NCBI GenBank assembly: GCA_947166355.1
Contig: CAMVDX010000021.1
Span: 1-40,997, forward strand
DNA length: 40,997 nucleotides
Origin: an uncultured Treponema sp.
GTDB lineage: Bacteria > Spirochaetota > Spirochaetia > Treponematales > Treponemataceae
Direction: 5' to 3'
Each line of letters opens with the position of its first letter. The stretch's first letter is position 1. The notes beneath the pieces were generated by a model. That model searched no databases, was not told the origin of the DNA, and saw only the letters and a list, made by a program, of their open reading frames with translations. Both the position numbers and the translations under genes were made by a program. Shown here one piece after another: positions 8,125 through 15,405 of this stretch.

Positions 8125-9050
8125 TAGTCTATCGCTCCTGTAAGTTTAGCAATAAGTGCCATTCGCGCATACATTCCGTACTTAACCTGCTTAAAGTAAG
8201 CGGCGCGAGGGTCATCATCTACCTCAGGTGTAATTTCGTTTACACGAGGAAGCGGATGAAGGACAATCATATTCTTGCGGGCAAGCTTCATTTTTTCGCT
8301 GTCCAGAATGTAACTGTCCTTAAGGCGGATATAATCCTGCTCATTGAAGAAGCGCTCCTTTTGAACGCGGGTCATGTAAAGCACGTCGAGCTGATCAATT
8401 ACAGCATCGAGGCTCTCAACAATTTCATACTGTACACCGGCCGGCTCAAGAACATTTGTAATGAGGTAGTCCGGAACGCTGAGCTCCTTCGGACTGATGA
8501 AGATATATTTATTTCCTTTGAAATGTCGGAGGGCTTCGGCAAGTGAGTGAACGGTACGACCAAACTTAAGGTCGCCGCAGAAGCCTACAGTGTGGTTCTC
8601 AAGCCCACCAAGCAGCTGGCGGATTGTTACCAGGTCTGTAAGTGTCTGTGTCGGGTGGTAGTGACCGCCGTCTCCCGCATTGATAATCGGGCAGGCAGAA
8701 TACTTACTTGCAAGAAGAGCCGCACCCTCTTTTGGAGTTCGCATTGCAATTACATCGGCATAGCTTGAAACTACGCGGATTGTGTCGGCAAGAGTTTCGC
8801 CCTTTACTGTGGAAGTGTTGTCGGCATCGGAAAAGCCTTCTACCGAACCGCCCAGTCGCAGCATGGCCGCCTCAAAGCTGAGCCTAGTCCTGGTGCTTGG
8901 CTCAAAAAAAAGTGTCGCAAGAATTTTCCCGCGACACACATCTTGAAATGATTTAGGATCAACAATAATCTGCTCAGCCAAAGAACAAATTTCTTCGATT
9001 TCCGAAACCGAAAGATCATCCGGCTGAATTAAATGACGACCAGTTAGCAT
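8124..9050 (-). CDS. pyrB: Aspartate carbamoyltransferase catalytic chain
   Basis: Joins carbamoyl phosphate and aspartate, the committed step of pyrimidine synthesis. The 308-residue length is normal. The carbamoyl-phosphate loop STRTR is at residues 52-56 ([13 protein letters not shown]), and the HPLPRVNE loop is near residue 270. It is the first gene of a leftward operon with pyrI (overlapping) and pyrC. A ribosome binding site GGAG lies just upstream of the ATG, and a good promoter is seen at 9077-9105. I see no UMP-type attenuator or PyrR site. Confidence 0.97.
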   Translation of the reverse strand: MLTGRHLIQPDDLSVSEIEEICSLAEQIIVDPKSFQDVCRGKILATLFFEPSTRTRLSFEAAMLRLGGSVEGFSDADNTSTVKGETLADTIRVVSSYADVIAMRTPKEGAALLASKYSACPIINAGDGGHYHPTQTLTDLVTIRQLLGGLENHTVGFCGDLKFGRTVHSLAEALRHFKGNKYIFISPKELSVPDYLITNVLEPAGVQYEIVESLDAVIDQLDVLYMTRVQKERFFNEQDYIRLKDSYILDSEKMKLARKNMIVLHPLPRVNEITPEVDDDPRAAYFKQVKYGMYARMALIAKLTGAID

Positions 9051-9076
9051 TGGTTACTCCGTATAAATTTTCTTTG

Positions 9077-9105
9077 ATATTATCAAAAATCAAAGAGTTA
9101 GACAA
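9077..9105 (-). promoter_or_regulatory. pyrB promoter
   Basis: On the minus strand TTGTCT (9100-9105) and TAATAT (9077-9082) are separated by 17 bases, about 20 bases upstream of a likely start site for pyrB mRNA. CTTTGAT and ATCAAAG form a small inverted repeat around the -10 box, a possible operator. Confidence 0.6.
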
Positions 9106-9120
9106 TAATGATTTATAAAG

Positions 9121-9210
9121 GGGAAAGTTTTCCCCTCGCTCCAGCCCTCTTCGCGGTCTTCCGCTACCCTTTCTAACGGGGGCAAGCCCCCGTAACGCCC
9201 CCTTATTTTA
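9121..9210. repeat. Dispersed GC-rich repeat
   Basis: Contains GGGGAAAGTTTTCCCC and GGGGGCAAGCCCCC palindromes and the word CTTCCGCTACCCT. The same word and layout recur at 33916-34030. It is a GC-rich island in AT-rich flanks, without coding potential. Confidence 0.65.
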
Positions 9211-9253
9211 CCCGCCCCCCCAACCACCACGAACATCAGGCGTTTAGTTCAAA

Positions 9254-11548
9254 CTATTTTAAAAATTCATATTCGAACAAAGTCGGTACAATTTCTGCAT
9301 TATAATATTCTTTGCAAAGTTCTTTCATGGCTTGTAAATCAGAATGAACCTGGAGGTTATTGTAAACAGTTTTCCCAGTTACTTCATCTACATATGACGT
9401 ATCGATTTCTGAAAAAATCTGATAAATACCATAAGTAAAATCTGAATTATATTCTTTTGTTTCTTTAATATGATTAACTAAAGATTCATATAATGAAAGT
9501 ATCTTTTCCTCGGTATCATTCGGTTCTAGTTTTAACAAGTCTTTTGACGCGACTGTTTCTCCTCTTGTTGTATCTAAGCAAAGTTCATTCCGATAAAATC
9601 TTCCATCTGGACCATTAAAGGAACGACAATGATTCTGCATTTCTATACAAGTAAATAAAAGACACTTTAAGAGAAATTCTTTTAATTTCCCAGATTTAAC
9701 ATCTTCAAAGTAACGTTCTGCCCCGTCAGCTGATTTCATAATTCTGGCACGTTCAGTCCACTCACGATTATATGTAATATAACGACTTGCAGCGAACATT
9801 GGCAATTTTTCAATATAGTTATCTTCCCTAATATAGAAGCCATGACCTTTATATAATCCAACACGGATTAATACAGACATTAAATCTGGATTATCAAAAT
9901 TACTTCCATCTATAACCATATATCCTAGAATATTTTCATTGAAAATAGGTTTTAATGAACACTTAACACCCTCTTTAGCTACTCGCCCATCATAGCCTGC
10001 TAATATTGAATCTTGTAAATCTGAGGAAAATATTCTTTTGTCATAAAAATTTTCACTATATTTCTTATAAATTCGTTTTACAGAAATGGGTATCATATTT
10101 GTAAATAAATGTGTTTTTTCATCTATATCAAAACCTTTCAAATCAAACTCTGTAATATCATCATCTTCATTACTCCACAAAGCACACATAATACAAGCAT
10201 CAATATTTGTATGAAAATGTCGGCGATTGAAGGCATATCCATCAAGAAATTTCTTATTTATTAAATGCTGAGCTTTCCAATATTTTACAGGAGAGAAAAC
10301 TATATAACTGTCTGTAGACTGTCGAAGATAAAACTTAAAAGCAGACCATATGAATGCATTTCCCAAATCATTTGAAGCAGTCCCTCTCACTTCCTTTTTC
10401 ATTTCAGTAACAACAAATGATTGCTTCCACGTCGATGATTCTTTTCCTTTTCCTGTTTTTTGGTGTTCGATAGATGTTGTTTCTGCATAAGGTGGATTTT
10501 CAAAAAGAATAACAGTACATTTCGGATTATCTAGATATTGTTTGATAACTTCATTATCAACATATTCTTTTGAAAGTGCATCAGCACCATTTACAAGACC
10601 GGCATTAAAAGTGTTACTTTCTTCATATGGTGGAATAATATGCCGAACTTTAGAACCAATAAGTTCCTGTAAAACCTTGTATTCATAATATTCAACAGTA
10701 GAAACGATACAGTGAGAAAGTTCTTCTTCAGATAAAGCACTTTCCAAATTTCCCGTTCCCGCGCATCGATCCAGTATAATATAATCATTCCCGGCTGGAA
10801 CTCTCGCAATCGCTTTACGAACAAGTTCTACTGCCTTTTGTGCATAAAGAGTATGAGTATAAAATGCTCCTAGATTTTTCTTTAAGATTGTATCGTTAAG
10901 TTTATCCATGAGATAATTAAACTTAACATTCGTTTCTCCTTCATAAGCAAAAATGTAATCCTTAAAAACTGTTGGATTTCTGATTTCACCGATTGTTTTG
11001 TGTTTACCTTTTTCATCGCCTAAAAAATCTTCTTTTCTCGCAGTAGGCTTTTCTTTATAAAAAGACATTGCCCAACCTACAATACAGTTTTCATCAATAT
11101 GGATTTTTGTGAAATTATTCTCTTTCAATATTGAAATCAGTTTTTCTGCTTCAACTTGATTAGAATAATAAAGTTTCTGTTTTGGCTCACCTCCAATAAA
11201 ACCTGTATTATTTTTCGAAGCTCCACCATTATATATTTTTTCGATTGAATCAAGATAATCCTCAGCTTCATACAAATAAGCATTTGTTGAGTTTAAGTCT
11301 ACAATGACTATATTTGCAGGAATGGGAGTACCTTTTACTCTTAAAGCCGAAAGGTATTTTATACATTGAAACAAAACCTCATTTAAATCTCTAACTAAAA
11401 GCTTGAATTCGATTAAATTTCCATTTAATACGCCATCATTATTATTTGCAATAATTTCATCTATTGTCAGATTTGGATTTATTCGTGGAAGAAATTGATT
11501 ATAGAAGTCCAGCTGCCCTTCTTTTTCAGTTGTATACTTTTCTGACAT
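9254..11548 (-). CDS. Compact type IIG restriction-modification enzyme (nuclease plus N6-adenine methylase)
   Basis: A 764-residue protein with a methylase core and a probable nuclease head. Residues 227-231 (GAFYT) open the methylase region, DRCAGTGN (260-267) is the SAM-binding motif I, and NPPY (351-354) is the adenine N6-methylase catalytic motif IV. Ahead of it, D38 with E47-F-K49 (DGVLNGNLIEFKL) has the form of a PD-(D/E)xK nuclease site, and the following LFQCIKYLSALR resembles the matching helix in type IIG enzymes. The C-terminal 350 residues would contain the target-recognition part. The length is below the usual 900-1000 for Eco57I-type enzymes. The ribosome binding site is AGGA 9 bases before the ATG. 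The gene is clearly more AT-rich than pyr or ter, suggesting transfer. A divergent XRE controller lies 170 bases away. Confidence 0.82.
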   Translation of the reverse strand: MSEKYTTEKEGQLDFYNQFLPRINPNLTIDEIIANNNDGVLNGNLIEFKLLVRDLNEVLFQCIKYLSALRVKGTPIPANIVIVDLNSTNAYLYEAEDYLDSIEKIYNGGASKNNTGFIGGEPKQKLYYSNQVEAEKLISILKENNFTKIHIDENCIVGWAMSFYKEKPTARKEDFLGDEKGKHKTIGEIRNPTVFKDYIFAYEGETNVKFNYLMDKLNDTILKKNLGAFYTHTLYAQKAVELVRKAIARVPAGNDYIILDRCAGTGNLESALSEEELSHCIVSTVEYYEYKVLQELIGSKVRHIIPPYEESNTFNAGLVNGADALSKEYVDNEVIKQYLDNPKCTVILFENPPYAETTSIEHQKTGKGKESSTWKQSFVVTEMKKEVRGTASNDLGNAFIWSAFKFYLRQSTDSYIVFSPVKYWKAQHLINKKFLDGYAFNRRHFHTNIDACIMCALWSNEDDDITEFDLKGFDIDEKTHLFTNMIPISVKRIYKKYSENFYDKRIFSSDLQDSILAGYDGRVAKEGVKCSLKPIFNENILGYMVIDGSNFDNPDLMSVLIRVGLYKGHGFYIREDNYIEKLPMFAASRYITYNREWTERARIMKSADGAERYFEDVKSGKLKEFLLKCLLFTCIEMQNHCRSFNGPDGRFYRNELCLDTTRGETVASKDLLKLEPNDTEEKILSLYESLVNHIKETKEYNSDFTYGIYQIFSEIDTSYVDEVTGKTVYNNLQVHSDLQAMKELCKEYYNAEIVPTLFEYEFLK

Positions 11549-11672
11549 TTTGGGATCCTAAAATTTAGTCGATTTGACAGTATTTTGGATTTATTCGCTA
11601 AAAACTGTCTATTTGATAATAATTATTATAGTCTATCTGTATACTTTTATCAAATTTAATACATTGGTATAC
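11532..11672. promoter_or_regulatory. Candidate controller operators between restriction enzyme and XRE genes
   Basis: The divergent gap has repeated symmetric sites. TGTATACTTTT occurs twice (11531-11541 and 11638-11648), and GTATAC a third time (11667-11672), 28 bases from the second. GTCTAT occurs at 11607 and 11631, flanking a perfect 14-base palindrome ATAATAATTATTAT (11616-11629). This layout suits control of both genes by the XRE protein, as in restriction systems with C proteins. Binding is inferred. Confidence 0.5.
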
Positions 11673-11717
11673 AAATTAAAAATGTTTATTTATAAAATTC
11701 TTTTTTATTCTTTACTT

Positions 11718-12047
11718 ATGGGATTAAGAGAAACATTTAGACAAAATCTGATTTATTACAGAAAGCAAGCAGGTCTTACTCAAGAACAACTTTCTGAAAA
11801 ATGTGAATTGAATTTAAACTATATTGCATCAATGGAATGTTCTTCTTCCAGATTCCCAAAACCAGAAACAATAGACGTTATAGCTGCCGCCCTTAATATC
11901 AGAACTAGTGACTTATTTATAGAAAAAGGTTGCCCCAAAACTACAGCAACCTTTGAAAGTGAAAAATTTACAAAAGAAATAATAGATGAATTTTCTGAAA
12001 GATTCTTAAAAGAAATGAAAGAGTTTTTTAGAAATAAAATAAACTAA
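11718..12047 (+). CDS. XRE controller-like protein of the restriction system
   Basis: A 109-residue protein. Residues 8-70 form a helix-turn-helix (RKQAGLTQEQLSEKCELN, YIASMECSS), very like restriction-system C proteins and small phage-type repressors; residues 85-109 form a charged helix. I prefer the ATG at 11718 (MGLRETFRQNL) over a 48-codon hydrophobic AT-rich extension. There is no ribosome binding site before this ATG, but TATAAA lies at 11691-11696, so the message is probably leaderless, as is common for C genes. It is divergent from the type IIG enzyme, which is probably its target. Confidence 0.8.
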   Translation: MGLRETFRQNLIYYRKQAGLTQEQLSEKCELNLNYIASMECSSSRFPKPETIDVIAAALNIRTSDLFIEKGCPKTTATFESEKFTKEIIDEFSERFLKEMKEFFRNKIN

Positions 12048-12081
12048 AAGACTACGTAAACCACCGTTTTCTACACTTAAC

Positions 12082-12113
12082 GTATTTACACTATAAATAC
12101 AAGTATATATAAT
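12082..12113 (+). promoter_or_regulatory. Toxin promoter with overlapping inverted repeat
   Basis: TTTACA (12085-12090), 17 bases, TATAAT (12108-12113): a near-consensus promoter with predicted start near 12120. An inverted repeat GTATTTA (12082-12088) and TAAATAC (12094-12100) overlaps the -35 box and may be an operator, possibly for the XRE protein encoded just upstream. Confidence 0.75.
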
Positions 12114-12128
12114 ATTCATATTGGAAGT

Positions 12129-12192
12129 GCCTGATTCAGGCGGCGTCTCCCGAGCTCAATCGGCTTTATGCCGAAATAAAGACAAGGGAGGC
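12129..12192 (+). promoter_or_regulatory. Structured 5' leader hiding the toxin ribosome binding site
   Basis: Three stems can be drawn. GCCT/AGGC (12129-12132 with 12138-12141) caps the 5' end. TCGGC (12160-12164) pairs with GCCGA (12170-12174). GTCTCCC (12145-12151) pairs with GGGAGGC (12186-12192), which includes the whole Shine-Dalgarno sequence of the small ORF. Hiding of the ribosome binding site in the leader is a hallmark of type I toxin messages. Confidence 0.7.
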
Positions 12193-12198
12193 TTGCGT

Positions 12199-12294
12199 AT
12201 GACTTGTGAAAGAATTATTGCTTTAGTAACTTGCGTTGCTACAGTAATCCGCACAGTTATAGCAGTTCTCTCATATTTTAGAAATAAAAAATGA
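12199..12294 (+). CDS. Small hydrophobic type I toxin candidate (31 aa)
   Basis: This short ORF encodes 31 residues: a start MTCER, one membrane-spanning stretch (residues 6-27, IIALVTCVATVIRTVIAVLS with an arginine at 18), and a basic tail ending RNKK. Length, single helix and lysine-rich end match small membrane toxins such as the Fst/Ldr and holin-like (TxpA/BsrG-type) families, though I see no exact family signature. The Shine-Dalgarno sequence AGGGAGG lies 7 bases before the ATG and is sequestered by the leader. It has its own strong promoter and a perfect terminator, giving a message of about 220 bases. A convergent antisense promoter lies just beyond the terminator. Function as a toxin is inferred. 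Confidence 0.75.
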   Translation: MTCERIIALVTCVATVIRTVIAVLSYFRNKK

Positions 12295-12301
12295 GTAGAT
12301 A

Positions 12302-12381
12302 AATAAAGCCGCCCCAGTCTCGAAACACGGGCGGCTTTTTAGCAATTCGTGGAGATGGCCCAATGAATCGGGCATTTCCTT
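12302..12381 (-). ncRNA. Convergent antisense RNA antitoxin candidate
   Basis: A minus-strand promoter (TTGACG 12411-12416, 17 bases, TATATT 12388-12393) predicts a start near 12381. The RNA would begin with a hairpin: GGAAAT-GCCC (12379-12370) pairs with GGGC-CATCTCC (12361-12351) around loop GATTCATT. It would end at the shared terminator stem near 12302, about 80 bases in all. Its 3' half is fully complementary to the end of the toxin message, and the 5' hairpins of the two RNAs share GCCYGATTCA. This is the arrangement of RNA II in the par/Fst locus. Confidence 0.68.
12305..12340. terminator. Shared bidirectional terminator of toxin and antisense RNA
   Basis: GCCGCCC (12308-12314) pairs with GGGCGGC (12329-12335), extended by AAA/TTT, followed by five T on the plus strand and TTTATTT on the minus strand. 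It ends both convergent transcripts. Confidence 0.9.
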
Positions 12382-12387
12382 TTCTTT

Positions 12388-12416
12388 AATATACCACAAA
12401 AGAATTATGTCGTCAA
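12388..12416 (-). promoter_or_regulatory. Antisense RNA promoter
   Basis: TTGACG and TATATT in minus-strand sense, with exactly 17 bases between. It is the strongest promoter-like sequence in this cluster, as expected for an antitoxin RNA made in excess. Confidence 0.75.
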
Positions 12417-12441
12417 ATTTCAAAACCAAACTGAAAGTTAA

Positions 12442-12765
12442 TTATCCATTTATTGAAATTCCACGGGCAGCCAGATAATCTTCAATATCATAAACAATAA
12501 AATCAGATACCTGAGTTTTGAAAATGTCATAATATGGAACAAGCAGTTTATCTATACAGTCTGAGTCTTTAAGTTTTTTATAAACAATTGACGGAAGCTG
12601 AGACCATTTGCCTGCGCAAACATGAATCATATAAATTACAAACTCAAATATATCTTTATCTAAATGTCTAAGATAAAATTTTTCTGCCTGTTCTGAGGTT
12701 ACTTCAGGTATATCAGATAAATCAATTGGTCTGTTCTTTAACTCAGCGATTCTTTCTGGGCTCAT
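12442..12765 (-). CDS. DUF3791 domain protein, possible antitoxin
   Basis: A 107-residue protein. The C-terminal 70 residues fit DUF3791 (FVIYMIHVCAGKW, then VPYYDIFKTQ and YDIEDYLAARG). In other bacteria DUF3791 genes often sit beside DUF3990 toxin-like genes, so an antitoxin-type role is possible, but no DUF3990 partner is visible here. The N-terminal 30 residues (ELKNRPIDLSDIPEVTSEQA) look like the linker seen in small antitoxins. TATAAT lies at 12781-12776, only 10 bases before the ATG, with no ribosome binding site, so the message is likely leaderless. It is convergent with the toxin locus and belongs to the same AT-rich island. Confidence 0.65.
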   Translation of the reverse strand: MSPERIAELKNRPIDLSDIPEVTSEQAEKFYLRHLDKDIFEFVIYMIHVCAGKWSQLPSIVYKKLKDSDCIDKLLVPYYDIFKTQVSDFIVYDIEDYLAARGISING

Positions 12766-12850
12766 AATTAAAGGTATTATATCATAATTCTACTTTATTG
12801 AATAATTTTAAAATAAATAAGCGATGACTATTACATCATCGCTTTGTACA

Positions 12851-12995
12851 GATTCCCGTGTCAAGCCTGCGACGTTTGCGTAGCAAACTCGGTCTGGGAA
12901 TGACACTCTTTATGGATTGCTTCGCTGCGCTCGCAATGACGAGGCTTGCGTCAGCAATAACGTCGCATATACTCACTATGATGGTATATGCACTT
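12851..12995. repeat. Dispersed repeat cluster
   Basis: Contains GATTCCCGTG...CTGGGAATGAC and GGATTGCTTCGCTGCG-CTCGCAATGACG words, the latter shared (in inverse) with 40576-40649. The 250-base gap between the DUF3791 gene and ter holds this and no gene that I can support. Confidence 0.65.
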
Positions 12996-13015
12996 GTATT
13001 GTCGAAGGACAAAAA

Positions 13016-14269
13016 TTAAATCTGATCCATTCTAGGAACATCTGCAGTGTAGTCTACACCAGCAACGTCGAAGCCGTTTGTGGCGTAGAAGTCGTGCTTG
13101 TAGCCGGCGAGGTCGCAAACATCCTTAATGTTATCGTTGTTTACGCTGGCCATGAGCTTATCAACTTCTGCCTGAACATCCGGCTGCATTTCCAGGTCGT
13201 CTACACGGATGCGGTTTTCTTCATCAACAGGAACCTTACCTGCAGCATTATTTTCGCCTGTGTAAAGGCGTTCTGCAAAAAGGCGCTCCATCTGTTCAAT
13301 ACAGCCTTCGTGAGTTCCCTTAGCCTTCATAACCTTGAACAAAATCGACAAGTACAAAGAAATAATTGGGATAACAGCTGAAGAACGAGTTACGAGTCCC
13401 TTGTTTACAGAAACGTAAGCTGCACCGCCGAGCTCATCACTCAGCTTTTTATTCAATTCATGAGCAGTAGCCTCAAGGTGCTTTTTAGCCTGACCGATAG
13501 TTCCGTCGCGGTAAATAGCGTGGCTCAACTCTGGTCCTATGTACGAATAAGCAACTGTACGGCAGCCATCAGCAAGAACGCCTGCAGCAGACAACTGGTC
13601 AATCCAGAGCTTCCAGTCTTCGCCACCCATTACCTTTACAGTGTTTGCAATTTCGTCTTCGTTAGCAGGCTCTGCAGCGCTCTCCTTGAGGGAATCAGTC
13701 AAAATATCAATACCAAGACCTGCATATGTTTTACCAATTGGCTTAATTACAGACTTGTACAAAACGTGAGCACCAGTTTCGCTGTTAGGATCAATCTTGT
13801 CAGGGTCAGAGCGAACCGGTGAAGCAAGTGAGTAAACGATAAGGTCAAACTTCTTACCAGCCTTCTTTGCTTCTTCAATAATCATTTTGCGAGTTTCGTG
13901 GCTGAAAGCGTCTGCGCTGAAAGTTTCTGTGAACAAACCTTCTGCCTTAGCAGCGCGGTCAAATGCCATATTGTTATACCAGCCAGGAGTTCCGCCCTTA
14001 GTTTCTGTTCCGGCCTTTTCAAAAGAAACGCCGATTGTGTCTGCACCATATTCGAATGCAGCAGAAATGCGCGATGCAAGTCCATAACCTGTAGAGCAGC
14101 CCAAAACAAGAACAAACTTAGGACCGTTTCCACCCTCTTTCAAAGATTTTGTTCCGCGCTTAGCCTTCTGAGCCTTCACGTATGCAATCTGATTTTCAAC
14201 TTCCTTAGCACATCCAATCGGGTGAGCGTTAAGACACATGTTCGAACGAACCATTGGTTTGATAATCAT
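13016..14269 (-). CDS. fabV: Trans-2-enoyl-CoA (ACP) reductase, Ter/FabV type
   Basis: Reduces trans-2-enoyl thioesters with NADH. The 417-residue protein follows the Ter/FabV pattern: glycine-rich nucleotide motif GCSTGYG at 57-63 and catalytic Tyr253-x8-Lys262 (YRDGTIGQAK), close to Tyr240/Lys249 of the T. denticola enzyme. TVAYSYIGPELSHAIY and TRSSAVIP are family hallmarks. Ter works in butyrate-type fermentation and FabV in fatty acid synthesis; sequence alone does not decide. I chose the ATG at 14269 because TAGGAG lies upstream; a 26-codon extension runs into a dispersed repeat (RNARPERSEG) and is not real. Confidence 0.94.
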   Translation of the reverse strand: MIIKPMVRSNMCLNAHPIGCAKEVENQIAYVKAQKAKRGTKSLKEGGNGPKFVLVLGCSTGYGLASRISAAFEYGADTIGVSFEKAGTETKGGTPGWYNNMAFDRAAKAEGLFTETFSADAFSHETRKMIIEEAKKAGKKFDLIVYSLASPVRSDPDKIDPNSETGAHVLYKSVIKPIGKTYAGLGIDILTDSLKESAAEPANEDEIANTVKVMGGEDWKLWIDQLSAAGVLADGCRTVAYSYIGPELSHAIYRDGTIGQAKKHLEATAHELNKKLSDELGGAAYVSVNKGLVTRSSAVIPIISLYLSILFKVMKAKGTHEGCIEQMERLFAERLYTGENNAAGKVPVDEENRIRVDDLEMQPDVQAEVDKLMASVNNDNIKDVCDLAGYKHDFYATNGFDVAGVDYTADVPRMDQI

Positions 14270-14282
14270 TTTCCAAAAACTC

Positions 14283-14545
14283 CTATTTATTTGGGCGCAC
14301 CCCTCACTTCGTTCGGGTCGGGCGTTCCGCACTTCGCTAACGCTCACCGTCCTCGGCCACGGTGGTTTACCACCGCGTCCTGCGGTCGGCTGCTTCGCAG
14401 GTGCTCCATGCCCTTGCGCATTTATAATTTACTTTTACACTTTATCAAAAAATGTCATTTAAAACAAGAAGTACTGAATTGCCGCGCCCTTTGTGTCATT
14501 GCGAGGAGCGGCAGTGAAGGAACAGGATTTACGCTTGGGTCACCG
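14283..14545. repeat. Dispersed repeats upstream of fabV
   Basis: GC-rich repeat with CACTTCGTTCGGGTCGGG, GCACTTCGCTAACGCTCACC and GGTGGTTTACCACC palindrome (14283-14410), then a GTCATTGCGAGGAGC unit (about 14496-14520). Read as protein these give the familiar false N-termini ARPERSEG. The 350-base gap holds these and the promoter of the response regulator. Confidence 0.65.
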
Positions 14546-14582
14546 TTTGCAAAGCTGATTCTCCCTCCAATTTACTGCTTTT

Positions 14583-14611
14583 TTTACTTTTAAAAATAAG
14601 TATGTTATAAT
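14583..14611 (+). promoter_or_regulatory. Promoter of response regulator and kinase operon
   Basis: TTTACT (14583-14588), 17 bases, TATAAT (14606-14611). The ATG is only 8 bases past the -10 box and no ribosome binding site is seen, so the transcript should be leaderless. Confidence 0.65.
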
Positions 14612-14619
14612 AATTAGTT

Positions 14620-15381
14620 ATGAAAGACATATTGATAATTAAAGAAGAAAAGAATTTTGATAAAACAATTTATGAATTTCTCAAAAACAAATATTTAACA
14701 ACCTCTATCGGCTTTTCTGCAAAAGATGCAGATTTTGCAATGGCCTCTGAAGGAATTTCTCTTGTACTTGCCTTTGTTGAAGATATTTCTCCAGCAAGTG
14801 TAGTTGAGCTCCGCCGCATTTTAATGTATATGAAGGGTGTTCACGTCTGCCTGCTTGGTTCCATGCCCGCCTTTGATAAATTTTCAGAATTCCTGGATAA
14901 AGATACTCTCCACTGTATTGAACTTCCTCAGCCCGTAGAAAAATTCCAGAAAAGCTTTGAAGAACTTTTGAAATCGACTTCAACATTAAGTTCCCTGTCA
15001 AAAGACAGCACAAACAGACGTCATTCAATTCTTCTTGTTGATGATGATCCTGTATGTCTCCGCAACATGATGAGCTGGCTTCAGAATTTTTATCAGGTTG
15101 CAGTTGCAAAAAGCGGAGCAGCCTGCCTTGCCTTCCTTGGAAAAAACAAGCCGGACTTAATTCTTCTTGATTATGAAATGCCTGTCTGTAACGGGCTTCA
15201 AACTCTGGAAATGATTCGCAGTGAAGCTGATTATGCAGATATTCCGGTAATCTTCCTGACCGGAGTCAGCGACACAGAAAAGGTCAAAGAAGCCATAAAA
15301 CTAAAACCACAGGGCTACATTCTTAAAGACACAGACCGCATTGAATTCATAAATAAGATTAACGCTCTCTTTGGTAAATAA
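14620..15381 (+). CDS. Response regulator with degenerate second receiver-like domain
   Basis: A 253-residue protein. Residues 135-253 are a complete receiver domain: acidic patch DDD at 141-143, phosphoacceptor D184 (LLDYEMP), threonine in FLTG and a lysine in ILKD. Residues 1-118 have alternating strands and helices like a receiver but lack the acidic pocket (ILIIKEEKNF), so they look like a pseudo-receiver. There is no DNA-binding or enzymatic output domain, so it probably acts by protein contact or as a phosphate relay. The hybrid kinase gene begins 24 bases downstream; the two are very likely partners. Confidence 0.85.
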   Translation: MKDILIIKEEKNFDKTIYEFLKNKYLTTSIGFSAKDADFAMASEGISLVLAFVEDISPASVVELRRILMYMKGVHVCLLGSMPAFDKFSEFLDKDTLHCIELPQPVEKFQKSFEELLKSTSTLSSLSKDSTNRRHSILLVDDDPVCLRNMMSWLQNFYQVAVAKSGAACLAFLGKNKPDLILLDYEMPVCNGLQTLEMIRSEADYADIPVIFLTGVSDTEKVKEAIKLKPQGYILKDTDRIEFINKINALFGK

Positions 15382-15405
15382 TTTTTATAAACACCGGCGG
15401 TACTT

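Noticed and set aside
11574..11717. 48-residue hydrophobic extension of the XRE controller
   Set aside because: AT-rich promoter region reading as Ile/Leu/Tyr; the helix-turn-helix protein starts properly at 11718 and the extension contains the operator-like repeats.
14270..14347. N-terminal extension of fabV (ARPERSEG)
   Set aside because: Translation of a dispersed repeat; the ATG at 14269 has a good ribosome binding site.
13898..14593. Plus-strand 231-residue ORF across the start of fabV
   Set aside because: Antisense to the Ter/FabV nucleotide-binding domain and to dispersed repeats; no family resemblance.
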